Assembly: GCF_040939305.1 (NCBI RefSeq) | Contig: NZ_CP162511.1 | Span: 2,046,001 to 2,110,000, forward strand | Source of the DNA: Herbiconiux sp. A18JL235 | Lineage (GTDB): Bacteria > Actinomycetota > Actinomycetes > Actinomycetales > Microbacteriaceae | Direction: 5' to 3' | DNA: 64,000 bases | Shown here: piece by piece, positions 27,964-40,288 of the stretch | Layout: every line of letters begins with the position of its first letter | Numbering within the stretch: the stretch's first letter is position 1 | Notes under the pieces: model-generated | What the model saw: the letters and a program-made list of their open reading frames with translations, nothing else | Told to the model about the DNA's origin: nothing | Database searches by the model: none | Translations under genes and position numbers: made by a program

Positions 27964-28219
27964 CTCGACAGAGCGCAAAGTGCCCCCTCCCCGTGCGGGA
28001 GGGGGCACTCTGCGCTCTGTCGAGCGTGCGCGGGGCTCGCGCCGGGGGACGGATGCGCGGGGCGAGAAGACACGAAGTGCCCCCATCCCAGATAAGAGGC
28101 GGCACTTCGCGCTTTCTCGGCGTGCGCGGGGCTCGCGCGGGGAGGGCGACGGATGCGCGGGGCGAGAAGACACGAAGTGCCCCCATCCCGGGTGGGAGGG
28201 GGCACTTCGTGCTCTGTCG
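27964..28219. repeat. Array of three long hairpins with about 100-bp period
   Basis: Unit 1 has 28-base arms (27964-27991 and 27997-28024), a 5-nt loop and only one mismatch. Unit 2 (arms about 28063-28086 and 28096-28119) is imperfect. Unit 3 (28163-28189 and 28194-28219) has a 14-pair perfect middle, CACGAAGTGCCCCC with its complement. All share the core AGTGCCCCC and arm ends with GAGA or CAGAG. Units 2 and 3 are preceded by near-identical GC-rich spacers; the 41 bases at 28049-28089 recur exactly at 28149-28189. It lies between convergent nusB and the anchored-protein gene, so bidirectional termination is possible. Frames through it are open but do not look like protein. Confidence 0.85.
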
Positions 28220-28242
28220 GGACGCCGAAGGCGCGGGACGGG

Positions 28243-30162
28243 TCAGGCGCGGCGGCGGATGCGCGTGGCGGTGAGGGCGGCGGCGCCGGCGGCGAGGAGG
28301 GCGAGCACGCCCGCGGCCACGGGGAGCGGCTCGGCGCCCGTGTTGGCGAGGGAGCTGCCGCCCGCCTCGTCGCCCGGGGCGGCGGACGGAGCCGGGGCCG
28401 TCGTGGGCGCGGGGGTGGGCGACGCGGTCGGGTCGGGGGTGGGCTCCGGGGTGGGCTCGGCCTCGACGTCGATCGCGAAGGCGGTGGTGGTGCCCGAGAC
28501 CTCGTTGCCGACGAGCAGCATCGGGGCGCCGGTCGGCGACGACTCGGCCGAGACGAACGCGAGACCCTCGGGGCCGAGGTCGCCGGAACCCGAGAGGGCC
28601 TCGGCCGACTCCGAGGGGTCGACGATTGAGAAGTCGCGGTTGTTCACGTAGGTGACGAACGACGGCGCGGCGGGGTCGGTGATGTCGTAGACGATGACGC
28701 CGCCGACGCGCTCGAAGCCGATGAAGGCGTAGGTGTGCGAGCCGATGGTACCGAGCGCGAGACCCTCGGGCTCCGGGCCCTTGTCGTCGCTGCGGTTGTC
28801 GAGGGCGACGTCGGTGTGGCTCGAGTTGAACGCGCCCTCGGGGAGCGCGGCCGCCGTGATCTCCTCGAAGTCGCTACCGGAGTCGAAGACCTGAGTGCCG
28901 TCGGCGGCCCAGATCGAGAACGACCGGCCACCGAAGGCGTAGAGCTCGGAGTAGCAGCCCGCGTCGGCGTCGAGGCCGTTCGCGGTGGTGATGTTCAGGC
29001 GCCCGAGCTGCTCGTCGGTCACGAACGGCGCGAGGTCGTCGCACACCGGCGCGAGTCCGTCTTCGCCGAGGTCCTTCACCCGGGCGACCTCGGAGTAGCC
29101 GTCCCAGTCGCGGCTGTCGCCCTCGTTCGCCGAGACGATGTAGGAGTCGCCGTCGACCTGGTAGCTGCCGATCGCATCCGGCTGGTACATGCCGAGGACG
29201 GGCCAGGTGGTGATGTTCACGGCGCCGTCGCGGTCGGAAGCGTCGAGGGGCGACACCGAGAAGTCCTTGAAGCCGAGCGCGTGGATGTCGGTGACGGTCG
29301 CGGAGGCGACGTCGATCTCGGCGAGGGCGTTGGCCTCCTGCAGCGACACCCAGGCGGTGCGCCCGTCTCCCGAGACGGTGATGTACTCGGGCTCGAGGTT
29401 CTCGGAGACCGGCCGGGCCGCTCCCTCGATGCCGCCGAAGATGCGCACGCCCTCGGGGAGGGCATTGCTCCCACCCTCCTCGTAGGCGTGGAAGTCGGCC
29501 GTGCGCACGGCACCCTGCGCGGGCGCGGCGAGGGTCGCGGGGGCGGCGATCACCGACACGGAGCCCTCGGGGTCGACCGAGTAGTCCTCCGCGGGCTCGG
29601 CCTCGTTGGCCACGAGCAGTGAGCCGCCGTCGGGCGTGAAGGTGACCATGTCGGGGAGTGCGCCGACGCGCACGGCGCCGAGCGCCGATCCACCGTCGGA
29701 GGCCGCCGCGTCGAAGAACACGACCCAGCCCTGGTCGGTCTTCGGGTCGGCCTCGACGGCGACGGCCACGAGACCGTCGGCGCGCACGGCGACCGAGTTC
29801 GCCACGGCGTCGGGCGAGACGGTCGACCCGTCGGCCGAGGCGACTCCCGCTGTGACGACGTCGAAGAGCTTCACGGGCGCCGACGGGTCGCTCAGGTCGA
29901 GCACCTCGACGACACCGGCCTGGGCGTTCACCACGAAGGCGCGCTTCGTGGCGGCGTGGAACTGCACGATCTCGGCGGCGCTCTCGTCGAACACCCCGGT
30001 CTCGTAGCTGCCGACGGGGTTGAGCGAGAGCTTCGCGTCGGGGGCGCTGTAGACGATCGGGTCGGTCGAGACGGAGGCGTGCGCGGCGGTCGACGCGAAC
30101 GCGACTCCGGCGAGGGTGGTGGCGGCGGTGAGCGCGGTGAGCGCGGCGCGGCGGGCGAGCAT
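28243..30162 (-). CDS. Secreted, sortase-anchored choice-of-anchor I beta-propeller protein
   Basis: 639 aa. A signal peptide ([20 protein letters not shown], cleavage probably after AHA near 29) is followed by a beta-propeller-like body with repeated strands such as [20 protein letters not shown] and [20 protein letters not shown]. Asp/Glu-rich loops ([26 protein letters not shown]) suggest metal binding. A Thr/Pro/Ala stalk of about 50 residues, the sorting motif LANTG (about 605-609), a hydrophobic helix and RIRRRA end the chain. That is a class E-type LAxTG wall anchor. Relatives are often annotated as alkaline-phosphatase-like, but activity is not shown. ATG 30162 follows GAGGAG; the frame upstream is not used because the signal peptide starts here. 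Confidence 0.88.
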   Translation of the reverse strand: MLARRAALTALTAATTLAGVAFASTAAHASVSTDPIVYSAPDAKLSLNPVGSYETGVFDESAAEIVQFHAATKRAFVVNAQAGVVEVLDLSDPSAPVKLFDVVTAGVASADGSTVSPDAVANSVAVRADGLVAVAVEADPKTDQGWVVFFDAAASDGGSALGAVRVGALPDMVTFTPDGGSLLVANEAEPAEDYSVDPEGSVSVIAAPATLAAPAQGAVRTADFHAYEEGGSNALPEGVRIFGGIEGAARPVSENLEPEYITVSGDGRTAWVSLQEANALAEIDVASATVTDIHALGFKDFSVSPLDASDRDGAVNITTWPVLGMYQPDAIGSYQVDGDSYIVSANEGDSRDWDGYSEVARVKDLGEDGLAPVCDDLAPFVTDEQLGRLNITTANGLDADAGCYSELYAFGGRSFSIWAADGTQVFDSGSDFEEITAAALPEGAFNSSHTDVALDNRSDDKGPEPEGLALGTIGSHTYAFIGFERVGGVIVYDITDPAAPSFVTYVNNRDFSIVDPSESAEALSGSGDLGPEGLAFVSAESSPTGAPMLLVGNEVSGTTTAFAIDVEAEPTPEPTPDPTASPTPAPTTAPAPSAAPGDEAGGSSLANTGAEPLPVAAGVLALLAAGAAALTATRIRRRA

Positions 30163-30209
30163 GGGTCTCCTCGGTGTCGGGACAGGGGGATCTGCCCCAC
30201 CCGACAGCA

Positions 30210-30253
30210 CCCGGGTGAACCGGTCGCGACCGCCAGGTGTCGCCCCGGTGAAC
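30210..30253 (-). promoter_or_regulatory. PHO-box-like direct repeats (candidate PhoP operator)
   Basis: Read on the minus strand, four consecutive 11-nt units run from 30253 to 30210: GTTCACCGGGG, CGACACCTGGC, GGTCGCGACCG, GTTCACCCGGG. The last unit matches the Streptomyces PHO-box consensus G(G/T)TCAYYYR(G/C)G at all 11 positions, the first at 10 and the second at 8. The operator lies 48-91 bases before the anchored-protein start. PhoP control under phosphate limitation is inferred. Unit 1 also abuts the -35 position of the divergent pyr promoter. Confidence 0.5.
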
Positions 30254-30275
30254 ACGACCGCGGCCCAGGCACTGG

Positions 30276-30281
30276 TAGAGT
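30276..30281 (+). promoter_or_regulatory. Putative -10 box TAGAGT of the pyr operon
   Basis: TAGAGT lies 70 bases before pyrR and would start the transcript near 30288, just ahead of the PyrR-binding leader. It is the only good TANNNT box in the region. Confidence 0.5.
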
Positions 30282-30302
30282 CGAAGACGCACGAATGAGA
30301 CA

Positions 30303-30337
30303 TCCTTTAAAGCCGTCCGGAGAGACGGGGAAGGAGG
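30303..30337 (+). promoter_or_regulatory. PyrR-binding leader hairpin overlapping the pyrR ribosome-binding site
   Basis: CCGTC (30313-30317), the loop CGGAGA (30318-30323) and GACGG (30324-30328) form the PyrR-type hairpin, with the characteristic GAGA in the loop. Outside it, TCCTT (30303-30307) can pair with AAGGA (30331-30335), part of the AAGGAGG ribosome-binding site of pyrR. UMP-bound PyrR stabilising this hairpin would block translation. This is the actinobacterial form of pyr control, unlike the Bacillus transcription attenuator. Confidence 0.75.
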
Positions 30338-30345
30338 TCGGTTGC

Positions 30346-30894
30346 TTGGCGCGTACAGTGCTGCAGCAGGCTGACGTCACCCGGGCGTTGACTCGCATCT
30401 CGCACGAGATCCTGGAGTCCAACCGGGGAGCGAACGATCTCGTCGTTCTCGGCATCCCGACGAGGGGTGTGCTGCTCGCCGAGCGCATCGGCCGCACCGT
30501 CGCCGAGATCGAGGAGCGCGCGGGCAACCCCGTCGACCCGGCGGCCCTGGTGGGCGCCCTCGACATCACGATGTACCGCGACGACCTGTCGCGGCATCCC
30601 ACGCGCTCACCCCGGCCCACCCAGGTGCCGCGTCGCGGCATCGACGGCGCCACCGTCGTGCTCGTCGACGACGTGCTCTACTCGGGCCGCACCATCCGCG
30701 CCGCGCTCGACGCCCTGAACGACCTCGGCCGCCCGCGCGCCGTGCGCCTCGCGGTGCTCGTCGACCGCGGCCACCGCGAGCTGCCCATCCGCGCCGACTT
30801 CGTGGGCAAGAACCTCCCCACCTCCCGCGAGGAGCGCATCAACGTACGCCTCGCCGAGATCGACGACACCGAGGAGGTGACGATCGAAGGATGA
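30346..30894 (+). CDS. pyrR: Bifunctional pyr operon regulator / uracil phosphoribosyltransferase PyrR
   Basis: RNA-binding attenuator protein with weak UPRTase activity; 182 aa. The start is taken as TTG 30346, eight bases after AAGGAGG, because it gives the family N-terminus [20 protein letters not shown]. The PRPP-binding motif is [20 protein letters not shown], and [13 protein letters not shown] and YRDDL are conserved. It heads an unbroken pyr operon in which every pair of genes overlaps. Confidence 0.95.
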   Translation: MARTVLQQADVTRALTRISHEILESNRGANDLVVLGIPTRGVLLAERIGRTVAEIEERAGNPVDPAALVGALDITMYRDDLSRHPTRSPRPTQVPRRGIDGATVVLVDDVLYSGRTIRAALDALNDLGRPRAVRLAVLVDRGHRELPIRADFVGKNLPTSREERINVRLAEIDDTEEVTIEG

Positions 30895-31847
30895 GACACC
30901 TGCTCTCCACCCGCGATCTCTCCCGCGACGCCGCCGTGCAGATCCTCGACATCGCCGAGGACATGGCCGACGTGCAGCAGCGCGAGGTCAAGAAGCTGCC
31001 CACCCTCCGCGGCAAGACCGTGGTGAACCTCTTCTTCGAAGACTCCACGCGCACCCGCATCTCGTTCGAGGCCGCCGCCAAGCGGCTCTCCGCCGACGTC
31101 ATCAACTTCTCGGCGAAGGGCTCGAGCGTCTCGAAGGGCGAGTCGCTCAAAGACACCGCGCAGACCCTCGCCGCCATGGGAGCCGACGGCGTCGTCATCC
31201 GTCATTCCGCATCCGGCGCCCCGCAGGTGCTGGCGCAGAGCGACTGGATCGACGCGGGCGTCGTGAACGCCGGCGACGGCACCCACGAGCACCCCACCCA
31301 GGCCCTGCTCGACGCCTTCACCATGCGGCGGCGGCTGCACGGGGCGGCGAGCCGGGGCAAGGCGCTCGACGGCGTCTCGGTGGTGATCGTGGGCGACATC
31401 CTGCACTCCCGGGTGGCGCGGTCGAACCTGTGGCTCCTGCGCACCCTGGGCGCCGAGGTCACCTTCGTGGCCCCCGCCACTCTCGTGCCGGTCGGCGTCG
31501 GCAGCTGGCCGGTCGAGGTGAGCTTCGACCTCGACGAGACCCTCGCCCGCACGAGGCCCGACGTGCTCATGATGCTGCGCATCCAGAGCGAACGGATGAA
31601 CGCGGCCTACTTCCCGTCGGCCCGCGAGTACGCGAGGCAGTGGGGGCTCGACGACGAGCGTCTCGCTGCCCTCGGCCCGGATAGCATTGTCATGCATCCC
31701 GGCCCCATGAACCGAGGCCTCGAGATCTCCGCGGGAGCGGCCGATTCGCCGCAGTCGACCGTGCTCGAGCAGGTCGCGAACGGGGTGTCCATCCGGATGG
31801 CGGTGCTCTACCTGCTGCTCTCCGGCGAACGAGAGGCCGCAGCGTGA
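30891..31847 (+). CDS. pyrB: Aspartate carbamoyltransferase catalytic subunit
   Basis: Condenses carbamoyl phosphate with aspartate; 318 aa. The carbamoyl-phosphate site is [31 protein letters not shown] binds substrate, and [13 protein letters not shown] and [12 protein letters not shown] are also family marks. No pyrI regulatory subunit is present, as is normal for actinobacteria. It overlaps pyrR (ATGA) and pyrC (GTGA) by four bases each. Confidence 0.97.
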   Translation: MRHLLSTRDLSRDAAVQILDIAEDMADVQQREVKKLPTLRGKTVVNLFFEDSTRTRISFEAAAKRLSADVINFSAKGSSVSKGESLKDTAQTLAAMGADGVVIRHSASGAPQVLAQSDWIDAGVVNAGDGTHEHPTQALLDAFTMRRRLHGAASRGKALDGVSVVIVGDILHSRVARSNLWLLRTLGAEVTFVAPATLVPVGVGSWPVEVSFDLDETLARTRPDVLMMLRIQSERMNAAYFPSAREYARQWGLDDERLAALGPDSIVMHPGPMNRGLEISAGAADSPQSTVLEQVANGVSIRMAVLYLLLSGEREAAA

Positions 31848-33196
31848 ACGACAGCAGCATCAGCACCCTCCTGAGGGGCGCGACGCTCCCCGACGGGCGG
31901 GTCGCCGACGTGCTCCTTCAGGGCGGCCGCATCGTGTCGACGGAGTCGGGCGGCCGGGGCGACTCGGCACCGGCCGGCACGACGGTGGTCGACGCCGAGG
32001 GCCTCGTGGCCCTGCCTGGCCTCGTCGACCTGCACACGCACCTGCGCGAGCCGGGCTACGAGCAGAGCGAGACCGTGCTCACGGGCACGCGCGCCGCCGC
32101 GGCCGGCGGGTTCACGGGGGTCTTCGCCATGGCGAACACCCTGCCCGTCTCCGACACCGCGGGCGTCGTCGAGCAGGTGCAGGCGCTCGGCGTTCAGGCG
32201 GGCTACGCCACCGTGCGCCCGATCGGCGCCGTGACCGTGGGCCTCGCCGGCGAGCGCCTCAGCGAGATCGGCGCCATGGCGCAGTCCCGGGCCGCCGTGC
32301 GCGTGTTCTCCGACGACGGCAAGTGCGTTCACGACTCGCTGCTCATGCGGCGGGCGCTCGAGTACGTGAAGACCTTCGACGGGGTGATCGCCCAACACGC
32401 CCAAGACCCGCGGCTCACCGAGAACGCGCAGATGAACGAGGGCGCCCTGAGCTCCGAGCTCGGCCTCAAGGGCTGGCCCGCCGTGGCGGAGGAGTCGATC
32501 ATCGCCCGCGACGTGCTGCTCGCCGAGCACGTGGGGGCGCGGCTGCACATCTGCCACCTCTCCACCGCGGGCTCGGTCGACGTGGTGCGCTGGGCGAAGG
32601 CCCGCGGCATCCAGGTGACGGCCGAGGCCACCCCGCACCACCTGCTCCTCACCGAGGAGCTCATCCGCAGCTACGACGCGCGCTACAAGGTGAACCCGCC
32701 GCTGCGCCGCGACGAGGATGTGCGGGCACTGCGCGAGGGCGTCGCCGACGGCACCATCGACATCATCGCCACCGACCACGCACCCCACCCGCGTGAGACC
32801 AAGGAGTGCGAGTGGGATGCCGCGGCCTTCGGCATGGTGGGCCTCGAGTCGGCGCTGCCCGTGGTGCAGACCGCGCTCGTCGACACCGGACTGCTCGACT
32901 GGGCCGACGTCGCGCGGGTGCTCTCGAACGCGCCCGCCCGCATCGGGCGGCTCGCCGACCACAGCCACTCCTTCGAAGACGGCGCGCCCGCGAACGTCGT
33001 GCTGGTCGACCCGGCGGCCTCGAGCGAGTTCACGCTCGACCGCCTGCACGGCAAGAGCACGAACACCCCCTACGAGGGTGTGACGCTTTCGGGCAGCGTG
33101 AGGTGGACGTTCCATTACGGGTTCCCCACCCTCCGCGACGGCGTGCTCGCCCCGGTCGACGAGGCCGCCGCGTGGGCAGCCGGGGTGACCGCCTGA
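31844..33196 (+). CDS. pyrC: Dihydroorotase
   Basis: Zinc amidohydrolase closing carbamoyl-aspartate to dihydroorotate; 450 aa. Metal ligands are seen in [13 protein letters not shown], further His residues in [11 protein letters not shown] and [13 protein letters not shown], and the catalytic Asp in [14 protein letters not shown]. It starts at GTG 31844 inside the pyrB stop, and its stop overlaps the next ATG by one base. Confidence 0.95.
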   Translation: MNDSSISTLLRGATLPDGRVADVLLQGGRIVSTESGGRGDSAPAGTTVVDAEGLVALPGLVDLHTHLREPGYEQSETVLTGTRAAAAGGFTGVFAMANTLPVSDTAGVVEQVQALGVQAGYATVRPIGAVTVGLAGERLSEIGAMAQSRAAVRVFSDDGKCVHDSLLMRRALEYVKTFDGVIAQHAQDPRLTENAQMNEGALSSELGLKGWPAVAEESIIARDVLLAEHVGARLHICHLSTAGSVDVVRWAKARGIQVTAEATPHHLLLTEELIRSYDARYKVNPPLRRDEDVRALREGVADGTIDIIATDHAPHPRETKECEWDAAAFGMVGLESALPVVQTALVDTGLLDWADVARVLSNAPARIGRLADHSHSFEDGAPANVVLVDPAASSEFTLDRLHGKSTNTPYEGVTLSGSVRWTFHYGFPTLRDGVLAPVDEAAAWAAGVTA

Positions 33197-33738
33197 TGGA
33201 GCGGCTCGTTCCCGGACTCCTCGTCACCGCCCTCGCGGTGCTCATCCTGCTCACCATGGTCTGGGCCTGGCGGGGGCGGCAGCGCCGTCAGAGGGCGTTC
33301 GCGGCCCCGGCCGAGGTGCCGGCCGCCGACGCCCGCGGTGCGGAGCTCGTGCGCGCATCCGTTCTCTACGTCGCCACCACGAAGGCGGGCGAGCCCCTCG
33401 AGCGGCTCACCATCCCCGGTCTCGCGTTCCGCGGCCGCGGTGAGGCCGCGGTGTACGAACAGGGCTTCCTCATCACCATCCCCGGCGAGCCGGAGACGTT
33501 CGTGCCGCGCGACGCCATCCGCTCCATCGGCACCTCCACCTGGGCCATCGACCGCGTGGTCGAGACCGGCGGACTGGTGCGCCTGGACTGGACCTACCCC
33601 TCCGCCGACGGCCCCGCCGAGGTGGAGAGCTACCTCAGGGCCACTGAACTCGGAGACGCGCGCCGGCTCATCGACGCCGCGACCGCGATCTCCCCGCTCC
33701 GGCCCATCACCCCGCAACAGGAAGGAACCTCGTCGTGA
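33196..33738 (+). CDS. Conserved pyr-operon membrane protein
   Basis: 180 aa. One N-terminal helix ([20 protein letters not shown]) and a basic stretch [11 protein letters not shown] precede a cytoplasmic beta-rich domain with a PH-like pattern ([47 protein letters not shown]). A gene of the same kind lies between pyrC and carA in M. tuberculosis (Rv1382), so it is a conserved but uncharacterised part of the actinobacterial pyr operon. It overlaps both neighbours, by one base with pyrC and four with carA. Confidence 0.82.
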   Translation: MERLVPGLLVTALAVLILLTMVWAWRGRQRRQRAFAAPAEVPAADARGAELVRASVLYVATTKAGEPLERLTIPGLAFRGRGEAAVYEQGFLITIPGEPETFVPRDAIRSIGTSTWAIDRVVETGGLVRLDWTYPSADGPAEVESYLRATELGDARRLIDAATAISPLRPITPQQEGTSS

Positions 33739-34924
33739 TCTCGACCGAACCCGCAGTGCTCGTGCTGGAAGACGGGCGACGCTACGAGGGCCGCGCCTAC
33801 GGCGCCCGCGGACGCACGCTCGGCGAAGCGGTCTTCGCCACCGGCATGACCGGCTACCAGGAGACCCTCACCGACCCCTCCTACGCCGGCCAGATCGTCA
33901 TGCAGACCGCCCCGCACATCGGCAACACCGGAGTGAACGACACCGACAAGGAGTCGTCGAAGATCTGGGTGGCCGGCTACGTGGTGCGCGACCCCTCCCG
34001 GGTGGTGTCGAACTTCCGTGCCCAGCGCTCGCTCGACGACGACCTCGCCACGGACGGTGTCGTCGGCATCTCGGGGATCGACACCCGTGCCCTCACGCGT
34101 CACCTGCGGAGCCTCGGCGCCATGCGCGCCGGCATCTTCTCGGGGCCCGACTACGAGCTGAACGCCACCGAGCAGCTGAACGTCGTGCGCGGCGGTGCGG
34201 AGATGGCCGGGCAGAAGCTCTCCACCGTGGTCTCCACGAAGGAGCGCTACCAGGTGCCGGCGGTCGGCGAGCGCATCGGCTCGGTCGCCGTGCTCGACCT
34301 CGGGGTGAAGACCTCCACCCTCAACTACCTCGCCGAGCGCGGCTTCGACGTGGAGGTGCTGCCCGAGTCGGTCACCCTCGACGAGGTGCGCGCCCTCGCC
34401 CCCGACGCGCTGTTCTACAGCAACGGCCCCGGAGACCCCGAGGCCTCCGAGACCCACGTCGAGCTGCTGCGCGAGCTGCTGCGCGGCGGCCTGCCCTACT
34501 TCGGCATCTGCTTCGGCAACCAGCTGCTCGGCCGCGCCCTCGGCTTCGGCACCTACAAGCTGCCGTTCGGCCACCGCGGCATCAACCAGCCGGTGCTCGA
34601 CAAGACCACCGGCCGGGTCGAGATCACCAGCCAGAACCACGGCTTCGCCGTCGACGCGCCCCGTGAGGGCGTTGTCGACTCGCCTGCCGGTCTCGGCCGG
34701 GTCGAGGTGAGCCACCTCAGCCTCAACGACGACGTGGTGGAGGGCATCCGCTGCCTCGACCTCGACGCCTTCTCGGTGCAGTACCACCCCGAGGCGGCGG
34801 CGGGCCCGCACGACTCCATGTACCTGTTCGACCGCTTCCGCGACATGATCCTCGCCACGAAGACCGGCTCGCCCGCGCTAGACGCCGGCTTCGCCGAAGG
34901 CCCCTCCGAAGGAGACGACCAGTA

Positions 34925-34925
<1 letters not shown>
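33735..34925 (+). CDS. carA: Carbamoyl-phosphate synthase small subunit
   Basis: Glutamine amidotransferase subunit, 396 aa, that delivers ammonia to CarB. The N-terminal CPSase_sm domain includes [20 protein letters not shown]. The class I amidotransferase domain has the nucleophile Cys in [12 protein letters not shown] and the His-Glu pair in [11 protein letters not shown]. It starts at GTG 33735 and overlaps carB by one base (TAATG). Confidence 0.97.
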
Positions 34926-38226
<3,301 letters not shown>

Positions 38227-38230
<4 letters not shown>

Positions 38231-39084
38231 TCGCTCCCTTCGGCACCCGCCTCGACTCGGTGTTCGGGTCGAAGGGGCACCTCTGCGTCGGCGTCGACCC
38301 GCATCCCTACCTCCTCACGGAGTGGGGGCTGACGGTCGACGCCGCCGGGGTGCGCTCCTTCGGGCTGGCCGTGGTCGAGGCCGTGGCCGCGTCGGAGTGG
38401 GTGGGCATCGTGAAGCCGCAGGTGGCGTTCTTCGAGGCGTACGGCTCGGCCGGCTTCGCCGCGCTGGAGGACGTTCTCGCGGCCGCCCGCGACGCGGGCC
38501 TGCTCGTGATCGGCGACGCCAAGCGGGGAGACATCGGGTCGACCAACGACGGGTACGCCGCGGCGTGGCTCACGCCCGGTTCTCCGCTCGAGATCGACGC
38601 TCTGACCGTCACCGCCTTCACAGGCGTCGGTGCGCTCGGCGGGCTGTTCGATCGCGCGGAGGCCGCGGGCAAGGGAGTGTTCGTGCTGAGTGCCACCTCG
38701 AACCCCGAGTCGCGCGGGCTCCAGACGGCGCGTACGGCAGGAGCATCCGGGGTCTCCGTGTCGCGTCTGGTCGCCGACGAGGTCGCGGAGCGCAACACCG
38801 ACCGCACCCGGCTCGGCGACTTCGGCCTCGTGCTCGGGGCGACGAAGCGGCTCGACGACTACGGCTTCGCCGCCGAGGCGCTGCGCACCCTCTCGACGAC
38901 CCCCGTGCTGGCGCCGGGCTTCGGCTTCCAAGGCGCCGAGTTCCCGGTCATCCCTCACGTGTTCGGTCCGCTCGCGCCGAACACCGTGGTGAGCGTGTCG
39001 CGCAGCATCCTGCAGCACGGCGCCGCCGGACTCGCCGCTGCCATCGCCGCCGACGCGGATGCCCTCGCCGAGGTGATCGCGTGA
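38227..39084 (+). CDS. pyrF: Orotidine 5'-phosphate decarboxylase (type 2)
   Basis: Final step to UMP; 285 aa. The catalytic Asp-Lys-Asp stretch is [20 protein letters not shown], diagnostic of the longer type 2 enzyme. [11 protein letters not shown] and [11 protein letters not shown] bind the ligand. The pyrCD-type dihydroorotate dehydrogenase (pyrD) is not in this window. The gene overlaps carB by four bases, and the next gene by four (GTGA). Confidence 0.95.
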
Positions 39085-39995
39085 GGCCGCCGGAGGTCGA
39101 CCGGGTCGCCGCCTCGCGCGCTGCCGTCGCCGCGCGTCGGGCCCGCGCCGCCGTGAAGCGCGCGGTGAACGAGCGGCGCCTCAGCGCCCTCTCGGTGCTG
39201 CACACCGCGCTGGCGAGTTCGGAGAGCATCGAGGCCACCATGCGGGTGCGCGATCTGTTGCTCAGCATTCCCGGTCTCGGGCCGGTGCGGGTCGACCGCG
39301 TCATGACCCGGCTCGAGATCGCGTCGACAAAGCGTCTCTCCGGTCTCGGGGTGCACCAGCAGTTGCGGCTTCGCGAGTTCCTCGAGAAACGGGCCCCCGC
39401 CGTCGTCGACAGCGGGGAGAGCCGGCTCGTGGTGCTGGCCGGGCCGACCGCCGTCGGAAAGGGCACCGTCTCGACCTACATCAGGGAGAACTACCCCGAG
39501 GTGCTTCTCTCGGTCTCGGCGACGACGCGTGCTCCCCGGCCCGGGGAGGTCGACGGGGTGAGCTACTACTTCGTCGACGACGCGGAGTTCGACCGCATGA
39601 TCGAGGCGGGCGAGTTCCTCGAGTGGGCGGTGGTGCACAACAAGTCGCGCTACGGCACGCCACGGCCGCCGATCGACCGCGCCCTCGCCGAGGGGCGGAG
39701 CGTGCTGCTCGAGATCGACCTGCAGGGTGCCCGCCAGGTGCGTGAGGCCATGCCGGAGGCGACCCTGGTGTTCCTCCTGCCGCCGAGCTGGGACGAACTG
39801 GTGCGCCGGCTCATCGGCCGCGGCACCGAATCGGACGAGGAACAGGAGCGCAGGCTCAGCACCGCACGGGTCGAGCTCGCCGCCCAAGCCGAGTTCGACC
39901 ACCGCGTCGTGAACACGGATGTCGAGGCCGCAGCGGCGGAGGTCGTAGAATTGATGCGGATTCAGAAGGCGAACGGCCTTCTCGGCAAGGAGTAA
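39081..39995 (+). CDS. gmk: mIHF-guanylate kinase fusion protein
   Basis: 304 aa, far above the roughly 200 of a plain guanylate kinase. Residues 1-103 match the actinobacterial integration host factor: an Arg/Ala-rich helix ([20 protein letters not shown]), [20 protein letters not shown] (helix-hairpin-helix) and [20 protein letters not shown]. Residues from about 114 are guanylate kinase: P-loop GPTAVGKG at 121-128, [20 protein letters not shown], and [11 protein letters not shown]. The enzyme makes GDP from GMP. In mycobacteria the two are adjacent separate genes; here there is no stop or start between them. The start is GTG 39081, in the pyrF stop. Confidence 0.93.
   Translation: MRPPEVDRVAASRAAVAARRARAAVKRAVNERRLSALSVLHTALASSESIEATMRVRDLLLSIPGLGPVRVDRVMTRLEIASTKRLSGLGVHQQLRLREFLEKRAPAVVDSGESRLVVLAGPTAVGKGTVSTYIRENYPEVLLSVSATTRAPRPGEVDGVSYYFVDDAEFDRMIEAGEFLEWAVVHNKSRYGTPRPPIDRALAEGRSVLLEIDLQGARQVREAMPEATLVFLLPPSWDELVRRLIGRGTESDEEQERRLSTARVELAAQAEFDHRVVNTDVEAAAAEVVELMRIQKANGLLGKE
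39946..39951 (+). promoter_or_regulatory. Putative -10 box TAGAAT before rpoZ
   Basis: TAGAAT lies within the 3' end of gmk, 51 bases before the rpoZ ATG. It is a possible internal promoter for rpoZ-coaBC-metK; read-through from the pyr operon is equally possible. Confidence 0.3.
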
Positions 39996-40002
39996 GCACA
40001 CA

Positions 40003-40266
40003 ATGCCCACCAACAAGCTCGGCATCATCGACCCGCCCATCGACGACCTGCTCGCCAAGGTCGACTCGAAGTACGCCCTGGTCATCTTCGCCTCGAAGCG
40101 CGCGCGTCAGATCAACGACTACTACGCCGACCTGCACGAGGGCAGCCTGTTCGACAACGTCGGCCCGCTGGTCGACTCGACCATCGACGACAAGCCCCTC
40201 TCGGTCGCCATGCACGAGATCAACGAAGACAAGCTCGAGATCCGTCCGGTCGCCCCCACCGAGTAG
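40003..40266 (+). CDS. rpoZ: DNA-directed RNA polymerase omega subunit
   Basis: 87-aa assembly factor of RNA polymerase. Conserved region: [20 protein letters not shown] then [10 protein letters not shown], and [16 protein letters not shown] at the end. AAGGAG at 39987-39992 precedes the ATG. The gmk-rpoZ-coaBC order is widespread. Confidence 0.95.
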   Translation: MPTNKLGIIDPPIDDLLAKVDSKYALVIFASKRARQINDYYADLHEGSLFDNVGPLVDSTIDDKPLSVAMHEINEDKLEIRPVAPTE

Positions 40267-40288
40267 CGCGCGCCGGGCGCACGAACAC

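Noticed and set aside
27960..28220. Regularly spaced repeats resembling a small CRISPR array
   Set aside because: The repeated parts are long perfect palindromes and the spacers are near-identical to each other, the opposite of CRISPR. No cas gene is nearby.
27950..28274. Open frames through the repeat array on both strands
   Set aside because: They arise from the GC-rich palindromes, have Arg/Gly/Pro-rich content, and repeat themselves. No start signal or protein-like codon pattern is seen.
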